Assembly: GCA_014729955.1 (NCBI GenBank)
Contig: WJJA01000546.1
Location: 1-7,054 of the forward strand
From: a bacterium
Lineage (GTDB): Bacteria; Electryoneota; Electryoneia; Electryoneales; Electryoneaceae
DNA: 7,054 nt
Direction of reading: 5' to 3'
Each line of letters starts with the position of its first letter. Position 1 is the first letter of the stretch. The notes below the pieces were generated by a model. That model was not told the DNA's origin and made no database searches. It worked only from the letters and a program-made list of their open reading frames with translations. The translations under genes were made by a program, and so were the position numbers. This document shows, one piece after another, positions 1-5,517 of this stretch.

Positions 1-593
1 AAGGGAATCAGTCCGACGATTTCCTCGGCACGGCGTATCCGTGACGTAGAGGTGTCGATCCCGACGATATGTTGCAGTGGATGCTTCGCCAGCAGGTAGG
101 CCGTCAGCAATCCGACCGGTCCCAGTCCGAAGACCGCGACCTTTTCACCCAGCAGGGGGGCGGCGTCATGCACCAGGGAAATCGCGGTTTCCATGATCGG
201 AAAAAAGAGCGCATCCTCCACGGACGCGGTGAAACGCAGCATGTGGAGGTTTTCAACACGCTCGGTGAAATGACTTGTATGCGGGTGAAGCGCGAAGACC
301 TCTTTGCCGAGCCATCGCTTTTCGACCCCGGCCCCCAACTCCTCCACCACACCGGCCGAGGCATATCCATACTTGAACGGATAATCAAACCCGCCGTCGT
401 TCTGAAGCGATGCGATCGTTTCATCCACCGGAATATCTCGCGGAATATCGCCTCGGTAGATCAGACGCTCCGTGCCGGGACTGATCGCCGAAGCCAGGGT
501 GCGAACCAGCACTTCGCCCTTACCCGGCTTCGGCATCGGCTCCTCGAGCAGTTTGATTTCCCTGCGTCCCGTAAAGTAAAGCGTACGTCTCAT
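1..593 (-). CDS. MDR-superfamily (zinc alcohol dehydrogenase-like) NAD(P)-dependent oxidoreductase, 3' end beyond window
   Basis: The minus strand is open from 593 to the window edge, giving the first 197 residues of a medium-chain dehydrogenase/reductase. A GroES-like N-terminal domain covers about residues 1-145. It includes GEVLVRTLASAISPGTE (26-42), the region corresponding to the usual G-I/V-C-G-T-D zinc site. The Rossmann fold starts near 151 with VAVFGLGPVG; the GxGxxG motif is at 156-161. GID with Asp180 at the end of the second strand suggests NAD(H) over NADP(H), by family rule. Cys and His are absent where canonical alcohol dehydrogenases bind catalytic zinc (SAIS instead of GICG), so it is probably not a classical zinc ADH. 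The sequence resembles the SAISPGTE-type dehydrogenases related to BchC and threonine dehydrogenase-like proteins; the substrate cannot be told. I chose the ATG at 593 because a GGAG lies 5 bases upstream and MRRTLYF fits the family N-terminus. In-frame ATGs at 668 and 683 would add 25 or 30 residues of low-complexity, Ala/Ser-rich sequence. The family is confident; the start is less so. Confidence 0.85.
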   Translation of the reverse strand, partial: MRRTLYFTGRREIKLLEEPMPKPGKGEVLVRTLASAISPGTERLIYRGDIPRDIPVDETIASLQNDGGFDYPFKYGYASAGVVEELGAGVEKRWLGKEVFALHPHTSHFTERVENLHMLRFTASVEDALFFPIMETAISLVHDAAPLLGEKVAVFGLGPVGLLTAYLLAKHPLQHIVGIDTSTSRIRRAEEIVGLIP

Positions 594-598
594 GCCGG

Positions 599-602
599 CT
601 CC
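599..602 (-). promoter_or_regulatory. Weak Shine-Dalgarno (GGAG) for the dehydrogenase
   Basis: GGAG on the minus strand sits 5 bases before the ATG at 593. No purine-rich motif precedes the in-frame alternatives at 668 and 683. This is the main reason for choosing the shorter start. Confidence 0.45.
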
Positions 603-734
603 GGTCGCGGCTTCGGCTCGTTTGGATGTGGATGTTGCGGACGGCATGGCCACCTTTTCCGGGTTCATTGTCTTGAAGACCATTGGCTACGGGTCCATAC
701 CGTCTGACTTGCCCGGACTACCCGTAAATCCTTT

Positions 735-742
735 CAAATATA
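735..742 (-). promoter_or_regulatory. Possible -10/-7 promoter element for the dehydrogenase (TATATTTG)
   Basis: The minus strand reads TATATTTG. This matches TAnnTTTG, the Bacteroidetes -7 box, and is close to the sigma-70 TATAAT. A TTG 12-15 bases upstream is too close to be a standard -35/-33 box, so only half the promoter is supported. It would start transcripts near 728, leaving a leader of about 135 bases to the ATG at 593 or about 45 to the ATG at 683. Confidence 0.3.
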
Positions 743-964
743 GCGGCTGCGATTCAGCAATGCTTATACCCGCCGCAGGTCGTTCTCGAGTGGAGAGAGG
801 GGGATGAAGGACGATTGCTCCCATGCGCAAGTGGGACTGTTAGAATATGAAGAACGCGCGTTTCAGGCTTGCTACTCAGAAAACTGTTTTGTACAATGCA
901 GGTAGACACAAGGGGTTATATCGTCCGCAACGACCGGTTTACACTGTATCTTAACCTCAAAGAT

Positions 965-970
965 GAGGGG
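965..970 (+). promoter_or_regulatory. Shine-Dalgarno (GAGGGG) that decides the start of the beta-helix gene
   Basis: GAGGGG ends 9 bases before the ATG at 980 but directly abuts the in-frame ATG at 971. Normal spacing therefore favours 980. That start also places the basic n-region (MKSSR) directly before the hydrophobic core, as a signal peptide requires. Confidence 0.65.
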
Positions 971-979
971 ATGTGTAAG

Positions 980-2935
980 ATGAAATCTTCGAGATCGCTT
1001 GCCTGCACCTTTCTCCTGCTTTTTTCGCTTTCCATTTCTTTCGCAGACATCATTGAGATTCCCGACGATTATGATACCATTCAGGAGGGCATCGATGCCG
1101 CCACCCCGCATGATACGATACTTGTAGCGCCCGGCACCTATCATGAAACGCTCCTGATTTCGGCCGACGGCATTACGTTGGCGAGCGAAGCGATCTATGG
1201 CGACTCAACCTTCGCGGAACAGACTATCCTCATCGGAGACGACACCGATCCACTAAACGGCCAGGCCGTCACGATCATTGGCACTGCGCCGGATACGGTC
1301 CATGTGATTGGATTTACCATTACCGGCGGAAACACCGATGAGCCCGCTCAGGGAGGGGGGATATACGCAAGCTCGACCATGCTTCACCTCAAGTGGAATA
1401 TTTTCGAGAACAATACAGCCTATCGAGGGGCTGCGGTCGGTGCACAATCCAGCAACGCTCTCGTTGAGGGCAACATTGTCAGAAATAACACGGCAACCCA
1501 TGCAAGGTCCGGCATCTCCATCGCGGGGAACCATGTGATTGCACGGTATAACCTTTTTGAAAGTAACACCTCTGACCTGGGGTACGGCCCTTTGTGTATC
1601 TATGATGCCGACAACCATGTCCACAACAACATCTTCCGCAGTAATTCCACCAGCACAACCGCATCTGCCATGTTTGTGCAATATGGCAACACCATCATCG
1701 AAGACAATGTGTTTCAGGCCAATCGTGCCGGCGACAGCGGTGCTCTGCAGCTCTGGGCTGTGGAAAACGCCATAGTGAAAAACAATGCATTCATCAACAA
1801 TACGGCGGTCCGCGAGGGTGCGGCCTGGGGGTCTTGTTCGGGTCTGTTCATTTACGCTTTGAACACCGGAGAGGTCGCCTATAACCGTTTCGAACGAAAC
1901 ACGTCTGACACCCACGGAGCCGCCCTGCTGGCGCGTGGAAACACCCTGTTTCATCACAATGTTTTTCAGGATAATGCAGGAGCCTACACAGGTATTGTGT
2001 ATTGCGATCCTTTCGGTGATATGGAGTTTGAAGCAATCGGCTATCGAAATCTGTTCATAGGTAACGGACACTATCATGCCAGCCCGTTCGACTATGTATG
2101 CGCTGTGAAAACAGCTTGGCCGATGACCCTTTTTCTCGAAGAAAATGATTTCTCCGGCAACAGGAGCCTCACAGTTGGAGGCACGGGCAGCCTGACCACC
2201 ATCCGTAACAATTACTGGGGCCATCCGAGCGGTCCGTACCACCAGTTCCAGAATTCCACCGGCCTGGGGGATACCCTGGCCGGCAGTATCGACATAACCG
2301 GATTCGCAACGAAACACAACTGGGGTCCGAACCTTCATCTCCGTACCCAAGTCCTCGCTTTCGACACCGTGCTTGTGAACGACACATGCGAACTCGACGC
2401 GACCATACTCAATTACGGAGTGCAGGACTTGATCGTGTCCATTCAGGAACCGGGTCCGGACGATCCGTTTACCGTTTCCGAAACCGGGCCGTTGGTCCTG
2501 CATGAATCCGATGAGCATTCGATTACCGTCACCTTTCACCCCACGGAAGCCGGCGAGTTTGTTTCTGAGTTCAGCTTGGTGAGCAACGATACGCTCGCGC
2601 CCGAACAAACGGTCGAGTTGCGGGGTGTCGCGTTGGACGGTTCCAACACGGTTTCACCGACGCGACCGCTTGTGTTCCAAGTCCATCCCGTCTACCCGAA
2701 CCCGGCGAACAACGCCATGCATGTGCAGATCGACCTCGACCGCACCGCTGACCTGCGCATCAGCCTGACGAATCTTCTCGGGCAAGAGGCGGCGGTGATC
2801 GAACGTGCCGGGCAGCGCGCCGGCGCTCACAGCTTCAAACTGCCGACCGACGATCTCGCAAGCGGCGTGTACCTGCTGTCCGTACGGAAGAACGGGGTGC
2901 CGGTTTCCACGCAGAAAGCGGTACTGCTGAAATAA
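980..2935 (+). CDS. Secreted right-handed beta-helix protein with ASH-like domain and T9SS sorting domain
   Basis: A 651-residue protein with four parts. (1) A Sec signal peptide, residues 1-22: basic MKSSR, hydrophobic core 11-20, likely cleavage after SFA22. Cys9 lies before the core, so it is not a lipobox. (2) A pectate-lyase-like right-handed beta-helix, about 23-420. It opens with TIQEGIDAA and APGTYHE (33-56), the usual cap of NosD/PbH1-type helices, and closes with NNYWGHPSGP (410-419), a common end motif. (3) An ASH/choice-of-anchor-D-like Ig domain, about 457-552. (4) A C-terminal domain, 566-651, with YPNP (572-575), LTNLLGQE, SGVYLLSV and a final basic-hydrophobic KAVLLK, as in type A T9SS sorting domains. 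The known role of such tails is passage of the outer membrane by T9SS, with removal by the PorU sortase. The protein is therefore probably a cell-surface or released carbohydrate-binding or adhesive protein. I see no certain catalytic triad, so enzyme activity (polysaccharide lyase or hydrolase) is unproven. It is followed by its own terminator and appears monocistronic. The frame is also open 37 codons upstream to 869. Confidence 0.9.
   Translation: MKSSRSLACTFLLLFSLSISFADIIEIPDDYDTIQEGIDAATPHDTILVAPGTYHETLLISADGITLASEAIYGDSTFAEQTILIGDDTDPLNGQAVTIIGTAPDTVHVIGFTITGGNTDEPAQGGGIYASSTMLHLKWNIFENNTAYRGAAVGAQSSNALVEGNIVRNNTATHARSGISIAGNHVIARYNLFESNTSDLGYGPLCIYDADNHVHNNIFRSNSTSTTASAMFVQYGNTIIEDNVFQANRAGDSGALQLWAVENAIVKNNAFINNTAVREGAAWGSCSGLFIYALNTGEVAYNRFERNTSDTHGAALLARGNTLFHHNVFQDNAGAYTGIVYCDPFGDMEFEAIGYRNLFIGNGHYHASPFDYVCAVKTAWPMTLFLEENDFSGNRSLTVGGTGSLTTIRNNYWGHPSGPYHQFQNSTGLGDTLAGSIDITGFATKHNWGPNLHLRTQVLAFDTVLVNDTCELDATILNYGVQDLIVSIQEPGPDDPFTVSETGPLVLHESDEHSITVTFHPTEAGEFVSEFSLVSNDTLAPEQTVELRGVALDGSNTVSPTRPLVFQVHPVYPNPANNAMHVQIDLDRTADLRISLTNLLGQEAAVIERAGQRAGAHSFKLPTDDLASGVYLLSVRKNGVPVSTQKAVLLK
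1397..2221 (+). repeat. Protein-level beta-helix coil repeats (asparagine ladder)
   Basis: Ten coils of the beta-helix protein carry the pattern N-x-F/V-x-x-N-x, beginning at residues 140, 165, 191, 217, 243, 269, 302, 327, 357 and 389, and the series ends at N410 of NNYWG. The first six are spaced 25-26 residues apart; later ones vary from 25 to 33. Examples are NIFENNT, NLFESNT, NVFQANR and NRFERNT. The DNA has diverged, so this is a structural repeat and not a recent tandem duplication. Confidence 0.8.
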
Positions 2936-2946
2936 GGCTGAACGAA

Positions 2947-2977
2947 AAATCGCCGGGTTTTAAATGCCCGGCGATTT
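2947..2977 (+). terminator. Intrinsic terminator after the beta-helix gene, possibly bidirectional
   Basis: A perfect 11-bp stem (AAATCGCCGGG at 2947-2957 with CCCGGCGATTT at 2967-2977) encloses a 9-base loop, starting 12 bases after the stop codon. The rightward tract is TTTCATTAGCTTTTCC, moderately T-rich. Read leftward, the stem is followed by ATTTTTC, a better U-tract, so it might also stop antisense transcription. It isolates the beta-helix gene from the GNAT gene. Confidence 0.85.
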
Positions 2978-3140
2978 CATTAGCTTTTCCTTCGTTGCGT
3001 GCCCCTGTCCGGGGATTCGTGGATCGCTTACCCATGCCGGGACAGGCGGCTTTACATCGAAAGAACAACCCTTCTGTCGCCATCTGAAAAGAGCCGGCCG
3101 GTTTCCCGGAGCATGAAATGCACGGGTTTTCGGTCTGATC

Positions 3141-3168
3141 TTGACACCGATGAAGCCGCTTCTATCTT
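3141..3168 (+). promoter_or_regulatory. Promoter candidate for the GNAT gene (TTGACA-N16-TATCTT)
   Basis: TTGACA at 3141-3146 is a perfect -35 hexamer. After 16 bases comes TATCTT at 3163-3168, matching 4 of 6 of TATAAT and continuing TATCTTTT, close to TAnnTTTG. Transcription would begin near 3175, about 33 bases before the ATG at 3208. It lies just beyond the preceding terminator, which is where a new promoter would be expected. Confidence 0.5.
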
Positions 3169-3207
3169 TTTCACAAACGACAGCACCACCCAAACCGCTG
3201 ATGACAC

Positions 3208-3765
3208 ATGCAACTACCCCGTCGACTTGACACGGAACGACTGGTTCTTCGGCCTTTCATGGAAGAGGACAACGCCCCTTTTCTTGCGTTTATGATGGAT
3301 CCGATCGCGACACGGTACCTGGTGTTTCCCGATGAAATGCGGACACGGCCCGGCGCGCAGGCGCTGTTTGATACGGTGATGGGATCGTACGAAGGCGAGG
3401 CACCGATATTTTCTCTCGCGATCACCGAACGGAACGGCCGCTTTGTCGGCTCCTGCGGTCTTTCGCCGCTGGGTTCGGACAACGGGACCTGGGAATGCTA
3501 TTACAGTCTGCTGCGCGAATTCTGGGGGAGGGGATATGCATCGGAAGCGACGAAAGCCTTGCTGGAATGGGCGTTTCAAACCTCTTCGATCCGTGAAATT
3601 CGAGCGTATATGAGCCCGGAAAACCCGAACAGTGCCGGAGTAGCCGAACGTATCGGGATGGTGGATCTCGGTCTGCAGCCCCATCCGGTGTTCGGCAACG
3701 AAGGGCGTGTGTTCGCCATGACACGGCCAAACAGTCAGCATCCACATCCTGCCCGGACGACCTGA
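3208..3765 (+). CDS. GNAT-family N-acetyltransferase (RimJ/RimL-type, Acetyltransf_3)
   Basis: A 185-residue acetyltransferase that would transfer an acetyl group from acetyl-CoA to an amine. The N-terminus LDTERLVLRPFMEED (7-21) is the standard opening of the RimJ/RimL-like group. GRFVGSCGLSPL (77-88) forms the central strands. EFWGRGYASEATKALLEWAF (104-123) is motif A, whose R/Q-x-x-G-x-G/A loop binds the CoA pyrophosphate. NPNSAGVAERIGM (139-151) is the C-terminal motif B region. The length is typical. Substrates in this group range from ribosomal protein N-termini to antibiotics and small amines; none can be assigned. The ATG at 3208 is the only plausible start, because an in-frame TGA lies at 3202-3204. 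No Shine-Dalgarno is evident. The last 12 residues (PNSQHPHPARTT) look like a family-external tail. It appears to be a single-gene unit and converges on the amidohydrolase gene 37 bases further on. Confidence 0.9.
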   Translation: MQLPRRLDTERLVLRPFMEEDNAPFLAFMMDPIATRYLVFPDEMRTRPGAQALFDTVMGSYEGEAPIFSLAITERNGRFVGSCGLSPLGSDNGTWECYYSLLREFWGRGYASEATKALLEWAFQTSSIREIRAYMSPENPNSAGVAERIGMVDLGLQPHPVFGNEGRVFAMTRPNSQHPHPARTT

Positions 3766-3802
3766 ACTCAGCTGTCGCTACTCCTCCGTCACCGCAGTAG
3801 CC

Positions 3803-5074
3803 CTACTTCGCTTTGTCGATTCGTTCAAACAGGGTGATCGCCGCTTCGTTCGCCTTTGCAATCACCTCGTCCTCTCCCTCGATCTCCCGGTGTTTCATCA
3901 GCACTCGGCCGTCGCAGACGACACTGTCCACGATGGTACCGTTTGCGGCATACACGAGGTGGCTGTAGAGATCGTGCGGCGGGTTCATCTCCGGTCGTGC
4001 GAGGTCGACCAGGATGAAGTCCGCTTCCCGCCCGACATGAATTTCCGAACCGGTCAGCCCGAAGTATGCCGCCGGGTTGTGGGTCGCCATACGCCACGCT
4101 TCAACGGCCGGAAGCGATGTGGGATCGCTGTCACGGTATTTCTGCAGCAGGGCGGCGATTTTCATGTCCTCGAACATGTCGAGGTTGTTGTTGGAACCGG
4201 CACCGTCGGTGGCAAGCGCCGTGATCGCACCGGCATCCCGCAGCTTCCGGTAGGGATAGGTCTCGCCGACGGCCAGCTTCATGTTGGAAACCGGATTGTG
4301 TGCGCAGACCACCTTGTGTTCGCCCAGCAGTCTGATGTCCGATTCGGTCAGCCACACGGTATGCGCCGCAAGGGTGCGTTCGTTCAAAGCTCCGATGCGC
4401 TCGATGTATTCCACCGGGCTGCAGCCGTGCTCCTGCTGACAGTTGACAACCTCCTCGTGCGTTTCGGCCAGGTGCGTGTGGAACAGGACATTGTGCTCCA
4501 GTGAAAACGCTGCCGCCCAGCGCAGGGAGTCCTCGGAAACCGTATAGATCGCATGCGGACTGACGGCGAACTGGATGCGATTTGAGTACTGGTCAAGTGT
4601 CTTGTAGGTCTGTTCTATACCGGCACGTTGCTGTTTGGATTTGTCCGGGTCTCCGAAGTCAATGAAGACGGCGGACAGGCAAGCTCGAATCCCTGTCTCT
4701 TCCACCGCTCGTGCGACCGCTCCGAAATCCCAGTACATATCATTGAAGAAGGTGCACCCGGAACGGATCATCTCCAGGCCGGCGAGGCGCGCGCCCCAAT
4801 AGATCTCGTCAGCGGTAATCTTCTCTTCGTACGGCCAGACACGGGTCTGCAGCCATTCCATCAGCGGCAGATCGTCTCCGTTGCCGCGAAACAGGGTCAT
4901 GGACGCATGCGTGTGCGCGTTCAACAACGGCGGCAGTACGGTCATTCCACGACCATCCAGCACCTCATCTGCCTCCGTCGCATCACCGCCGATTTCGGAG
5001 ATGTGCCCGTCCCGGCAGAAGATCCGTGTCGCTTCACCGTTCAAAACGATATTGTCCACACGCAGTGTCGCCAT
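3803..5074 (-). CDS. mtaD: 5-methylthioadenosine/S-adenosylhomocysteine deaminase-type amidohydrolase
   Basis: A 423-residue metal-dependent hydrolase of the MtaD/TrzA/AtzB group of the amidohydrolase superfamily. Family members hydrolytically deaminate S-adenosylhomocysteine, methylthioadenosine or adenosine (6-amino to 6-oxo, releasing ammonia) in the cytoplasm. Visible signatures are LNAHTHASMTLFRG (51-64) with metal ligands His54 and His56; YEEK (82-85) for the substrate ribose; SPHAIYT (172-178) with His174; HTHLAET (199-205) with metal ligand His201 and catalytic Glu204; AAHTVWL (236-242) with His238; and ATDGAGSNN (288-296) with metal ligand Asp290. A small beta-sandwich domain formed by both ends (about 1-48 and 344-400) is typical, including GREADFILVDL. 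I chose the ATG at 5074 because AAAGGGA lies 8 bases upstream and MATLRVDNIVLN is the family N-terminus. The frame stays open to an ATG at 5251, but those 59 residues look unlike the family. Guanine or cytosine deaminase-like and triazine hydrolase activities cannot be excluded from sequence alone. Transcribed alone, divergent from secD. Confidence 0.88.
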   Translation of the reverse strand: MATLRVDNIVLNGEATRIFCRDGHISEIGGDATEADEVLDGRGMTVLPPLLNAHTHASMTLFRGNGDDLPLMEWLQTRVWPYEEKITADEIYWGARLAGLEMIRSGCTFFNDMYWDFGAVARAVEETGIRACLSAVFIDFGDPDKSKQQRAGIEQTYKTLDQYSNRIQFAVSPHAIYTVSEDSLRWAAAFSLEHNVLFHTHLAETHEEVVNCQQEHGCSPVEYIERIGALNERTLAAHTVWLTESDIRLLGEHKVVCAHNPVSNMKLAVGETYPYRKLRDAGAITALATDGAGSNNNLDMFEDMKIAALLQKYRDSDPTSLPAVEAWRMATHNPAAYFGLTGSEIHVGREADFILVDLARPEMNPPHDLYSHLVYAANGTIVDSVVCDGRVLMKHREIEGEDEVIAKANEAAITLFERIDKAK

Positions 5075-5082
5075 GACTTCAG

Positions 5083-5089
5083 TCCCTTT
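5083..5089 (-). promoter_or_regulatory. Shine-Dalgarno (AAAGGGA) that decides the amidohydrolase start
   Basis: The minus strand reads AAAGGGA, ending 8 bases before the ATG at 5074. It supports this start over the upstream in-frame ATG at 5251. Confidence 0.7.
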
Positions 5090-5316
5090 CGCCGTTTTCA
5101 AGTCGCAGGAAAGATACAGCGGGACAAGCGCCGAACGCACATGCAAATAGATAATCCAATCCAATTGAAACGCAACGGGAGAATACATTTCACACGGTTT
5201 CATGCTCGAGCGTGCCGTATCTTGCACCGAAGTCAAAGCTGATCGATCCACCCGATCATTACACTATGTCGATGAAGGGGGGTAGACACGACTTTCTCGA
5301 ATGCTCTTTCGGGAAT

Positions 5317-5347
5317 ATGACGGTTATATTAAGTAACGCACCGTCAT
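5317..5347. promoter_or_regulatory. Dyad ATGACGGT-N15-ACCGTCAT, possible operator
   Basis: Perfect 8-bp inverted arms at 5317-5324 and 5340-5347 enclose an AT-rich 15-base centre. The arms start 23 bases apart, about two helical turns, the geometry of a dimeric repressor or activator site. The arms overlap the candidate leftward promoter described separately and lie 43 bases left of the secD -35. No regulator family is recognisable from the half-site. Confidence 0.35.
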
Positions 5348-5351
5348 TCAA
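5323..5351 (-). promoter_or_regulatory. Possible leftward promoter for the amidohydrolase (TTGAAT-N17-TATAAC)
   Basis: On the minus strand TTGAAT (5351-5346) is followed after 17 bases by TATAAC (5328-5323), matching 4 of 6 and 5 of 6 of the sigma-70 consensus. It would start transcripts near 5316 and leave a leader of about 240 bases. A closer -10-like TATCTTTC at 5116-5109 lacks a good -35, so either element could serve. Confidence 0.35.
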
Positions 5352-5389
5352 TTCCGGCTATCTCTCGCGGTCCCTTGCGCTTGGATTGG

Positions 5390-5418
5390 TTGACTCCTCC
5401 GAGGGACCCCTTTATATT
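5390..5418 (+). promoter_or_regulatory. Promoter of secD (TTGACT-N17-TATATT)
   Basis: TTGACT (5390-5395) matches 5 of 6 of the -35 consensus, the spacer is exactly 17 bases, and TATATT (5413-5418) matches 5 of 6 of the -10 consensus. This is the best promoter in the window. Transcription would begin near 5425, giving a leader of about 93 bases. Confidence 0.65.
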
Positions 5419-5443
5419 TCGGGATTCGTTCGTGAACCGAGAA

Positions 5444-5462
5444 ACGCACGGCGGGTGTGCGT
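5444..5462 (+). other. Small hairpin in the secD leader (ACGCAC-N7-GTGCGT)
   Basis: A perfect 6-bp stem, 5444-5449 with 5457-5462, and a 7-base G-rich loop lie about 20 bases after the predicted transcription start. There is no U-tract, so it is not a terminator. It might stabilise the message or be chance. Confidence 0.25.
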
Positions 5463-5509
5463 CTCCAAACCTCCGTACGCCATGCATTTGGGGTACGCCG
5501 ATCATGAGT

Positions 5510-5513
5510 AGGA
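5510..5513 (+). promoter_or_regulatory. Shine-Dalgarno (AGGA) of secD
   Basis: AGGA ends 4 bases before the ATG at 5518. Together with the positively charged start MKRSHLFR before the first membrane segment, it fixes the secD start. It overlaps the TAG (5509-5511) that closes an upstream open frame. Confidence 0.5.
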
Positions 5514-5517
5514 CCAG

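Larger units (their letters stand above)
594..979. other. Divergent intergenic region between the dehydrogenase and the beta-helix gene
   Basis: This stretch of 386 bases separates two divergently read genes. The first 90 bases (594-683) could encode an N-terminal extension of the dehydrogenase if an upstream ATG is used. It holds a TATATTTG element facing left (735-742), a TATCTTAA element facing right (947-954), and the ribosome binding site of the beta-helix gene. Short open frames here lack ribosome binding sites and recognisable protein sequence. The beta-helix frame stays open back to 869, but the residues before 971 do not resemble a signal peptide. I see no RNA gene, convincing terminator or repeat. 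Confidence 0.5.
5075..5517. other. Divergent regulatory region between the amidohydrolase and secD
   Basis: These 443 bases carry no recognisable gene. From left to right they hold the amidohydrolase ribosome binding site (5083-5089), a leftward TATCTTTC element 35 bases ahead of the amidohydrolase ATG (5109-5116), a short dyad TGATCG-N7-CGATCA (5240-5258), an 8-bp dyad over a possible leftward promoter (5317-5351), the rightward secD promoter (5390-5418), a small leader hairpin (5444-5462), a GTACGCC direct repeat (5475-5481 and 5493-5499), and the secD ribosome binding site. A rightward open frame runs from 5212 to 5511 but has no family resemblance. Confidence 0.5.

Noticed and set aside
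69..707. Plus-strand open frame (212 codons) over the left end
   Set aside because: The minus strand here encodes a dehydrogenase with a clear GLGPVG Rossmann motif. The plus-strand product is Arg/His/Gly-rich with no domain resemblance.
889..921. TTGTAC with TATAT considered as the beta-helix promoter
   Set aside because: The spacing is over 20 bases and the -35 matches only 3 of 6, so it is not supported. TTTACA at 938 has no -10 at the right distance.
1253..2608. Long minus-strand open frame (451 codons) opposite the beta-helix gene
   Set aside because: It lies wholly antisense to a convincing gene. Its product has no recognisable domain or export signal, and no ribosome binding site was noted. 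Its length follows from the codon use of the sense gene.
3777..3801. Inverted repeat GCTACT-N13-AGTAGC between the convergent GNAT and amidohydrolase genes, considered as a shared terminator
   Set aside because: The stem has only 6 pairs, the 13-base loop is large, and no U-tract is present on either strand. It would be a weak terminator at best.
5075..5316. Possible SAM or SAH riboswitch in the long leader of the amidohydrolase
   Set aside because: The function of the gene makes it tempting, but I could not find the paired helices and conserved cores of known SAM/SAH riboswitches, and the long leader itself depends on an unproven promoter.
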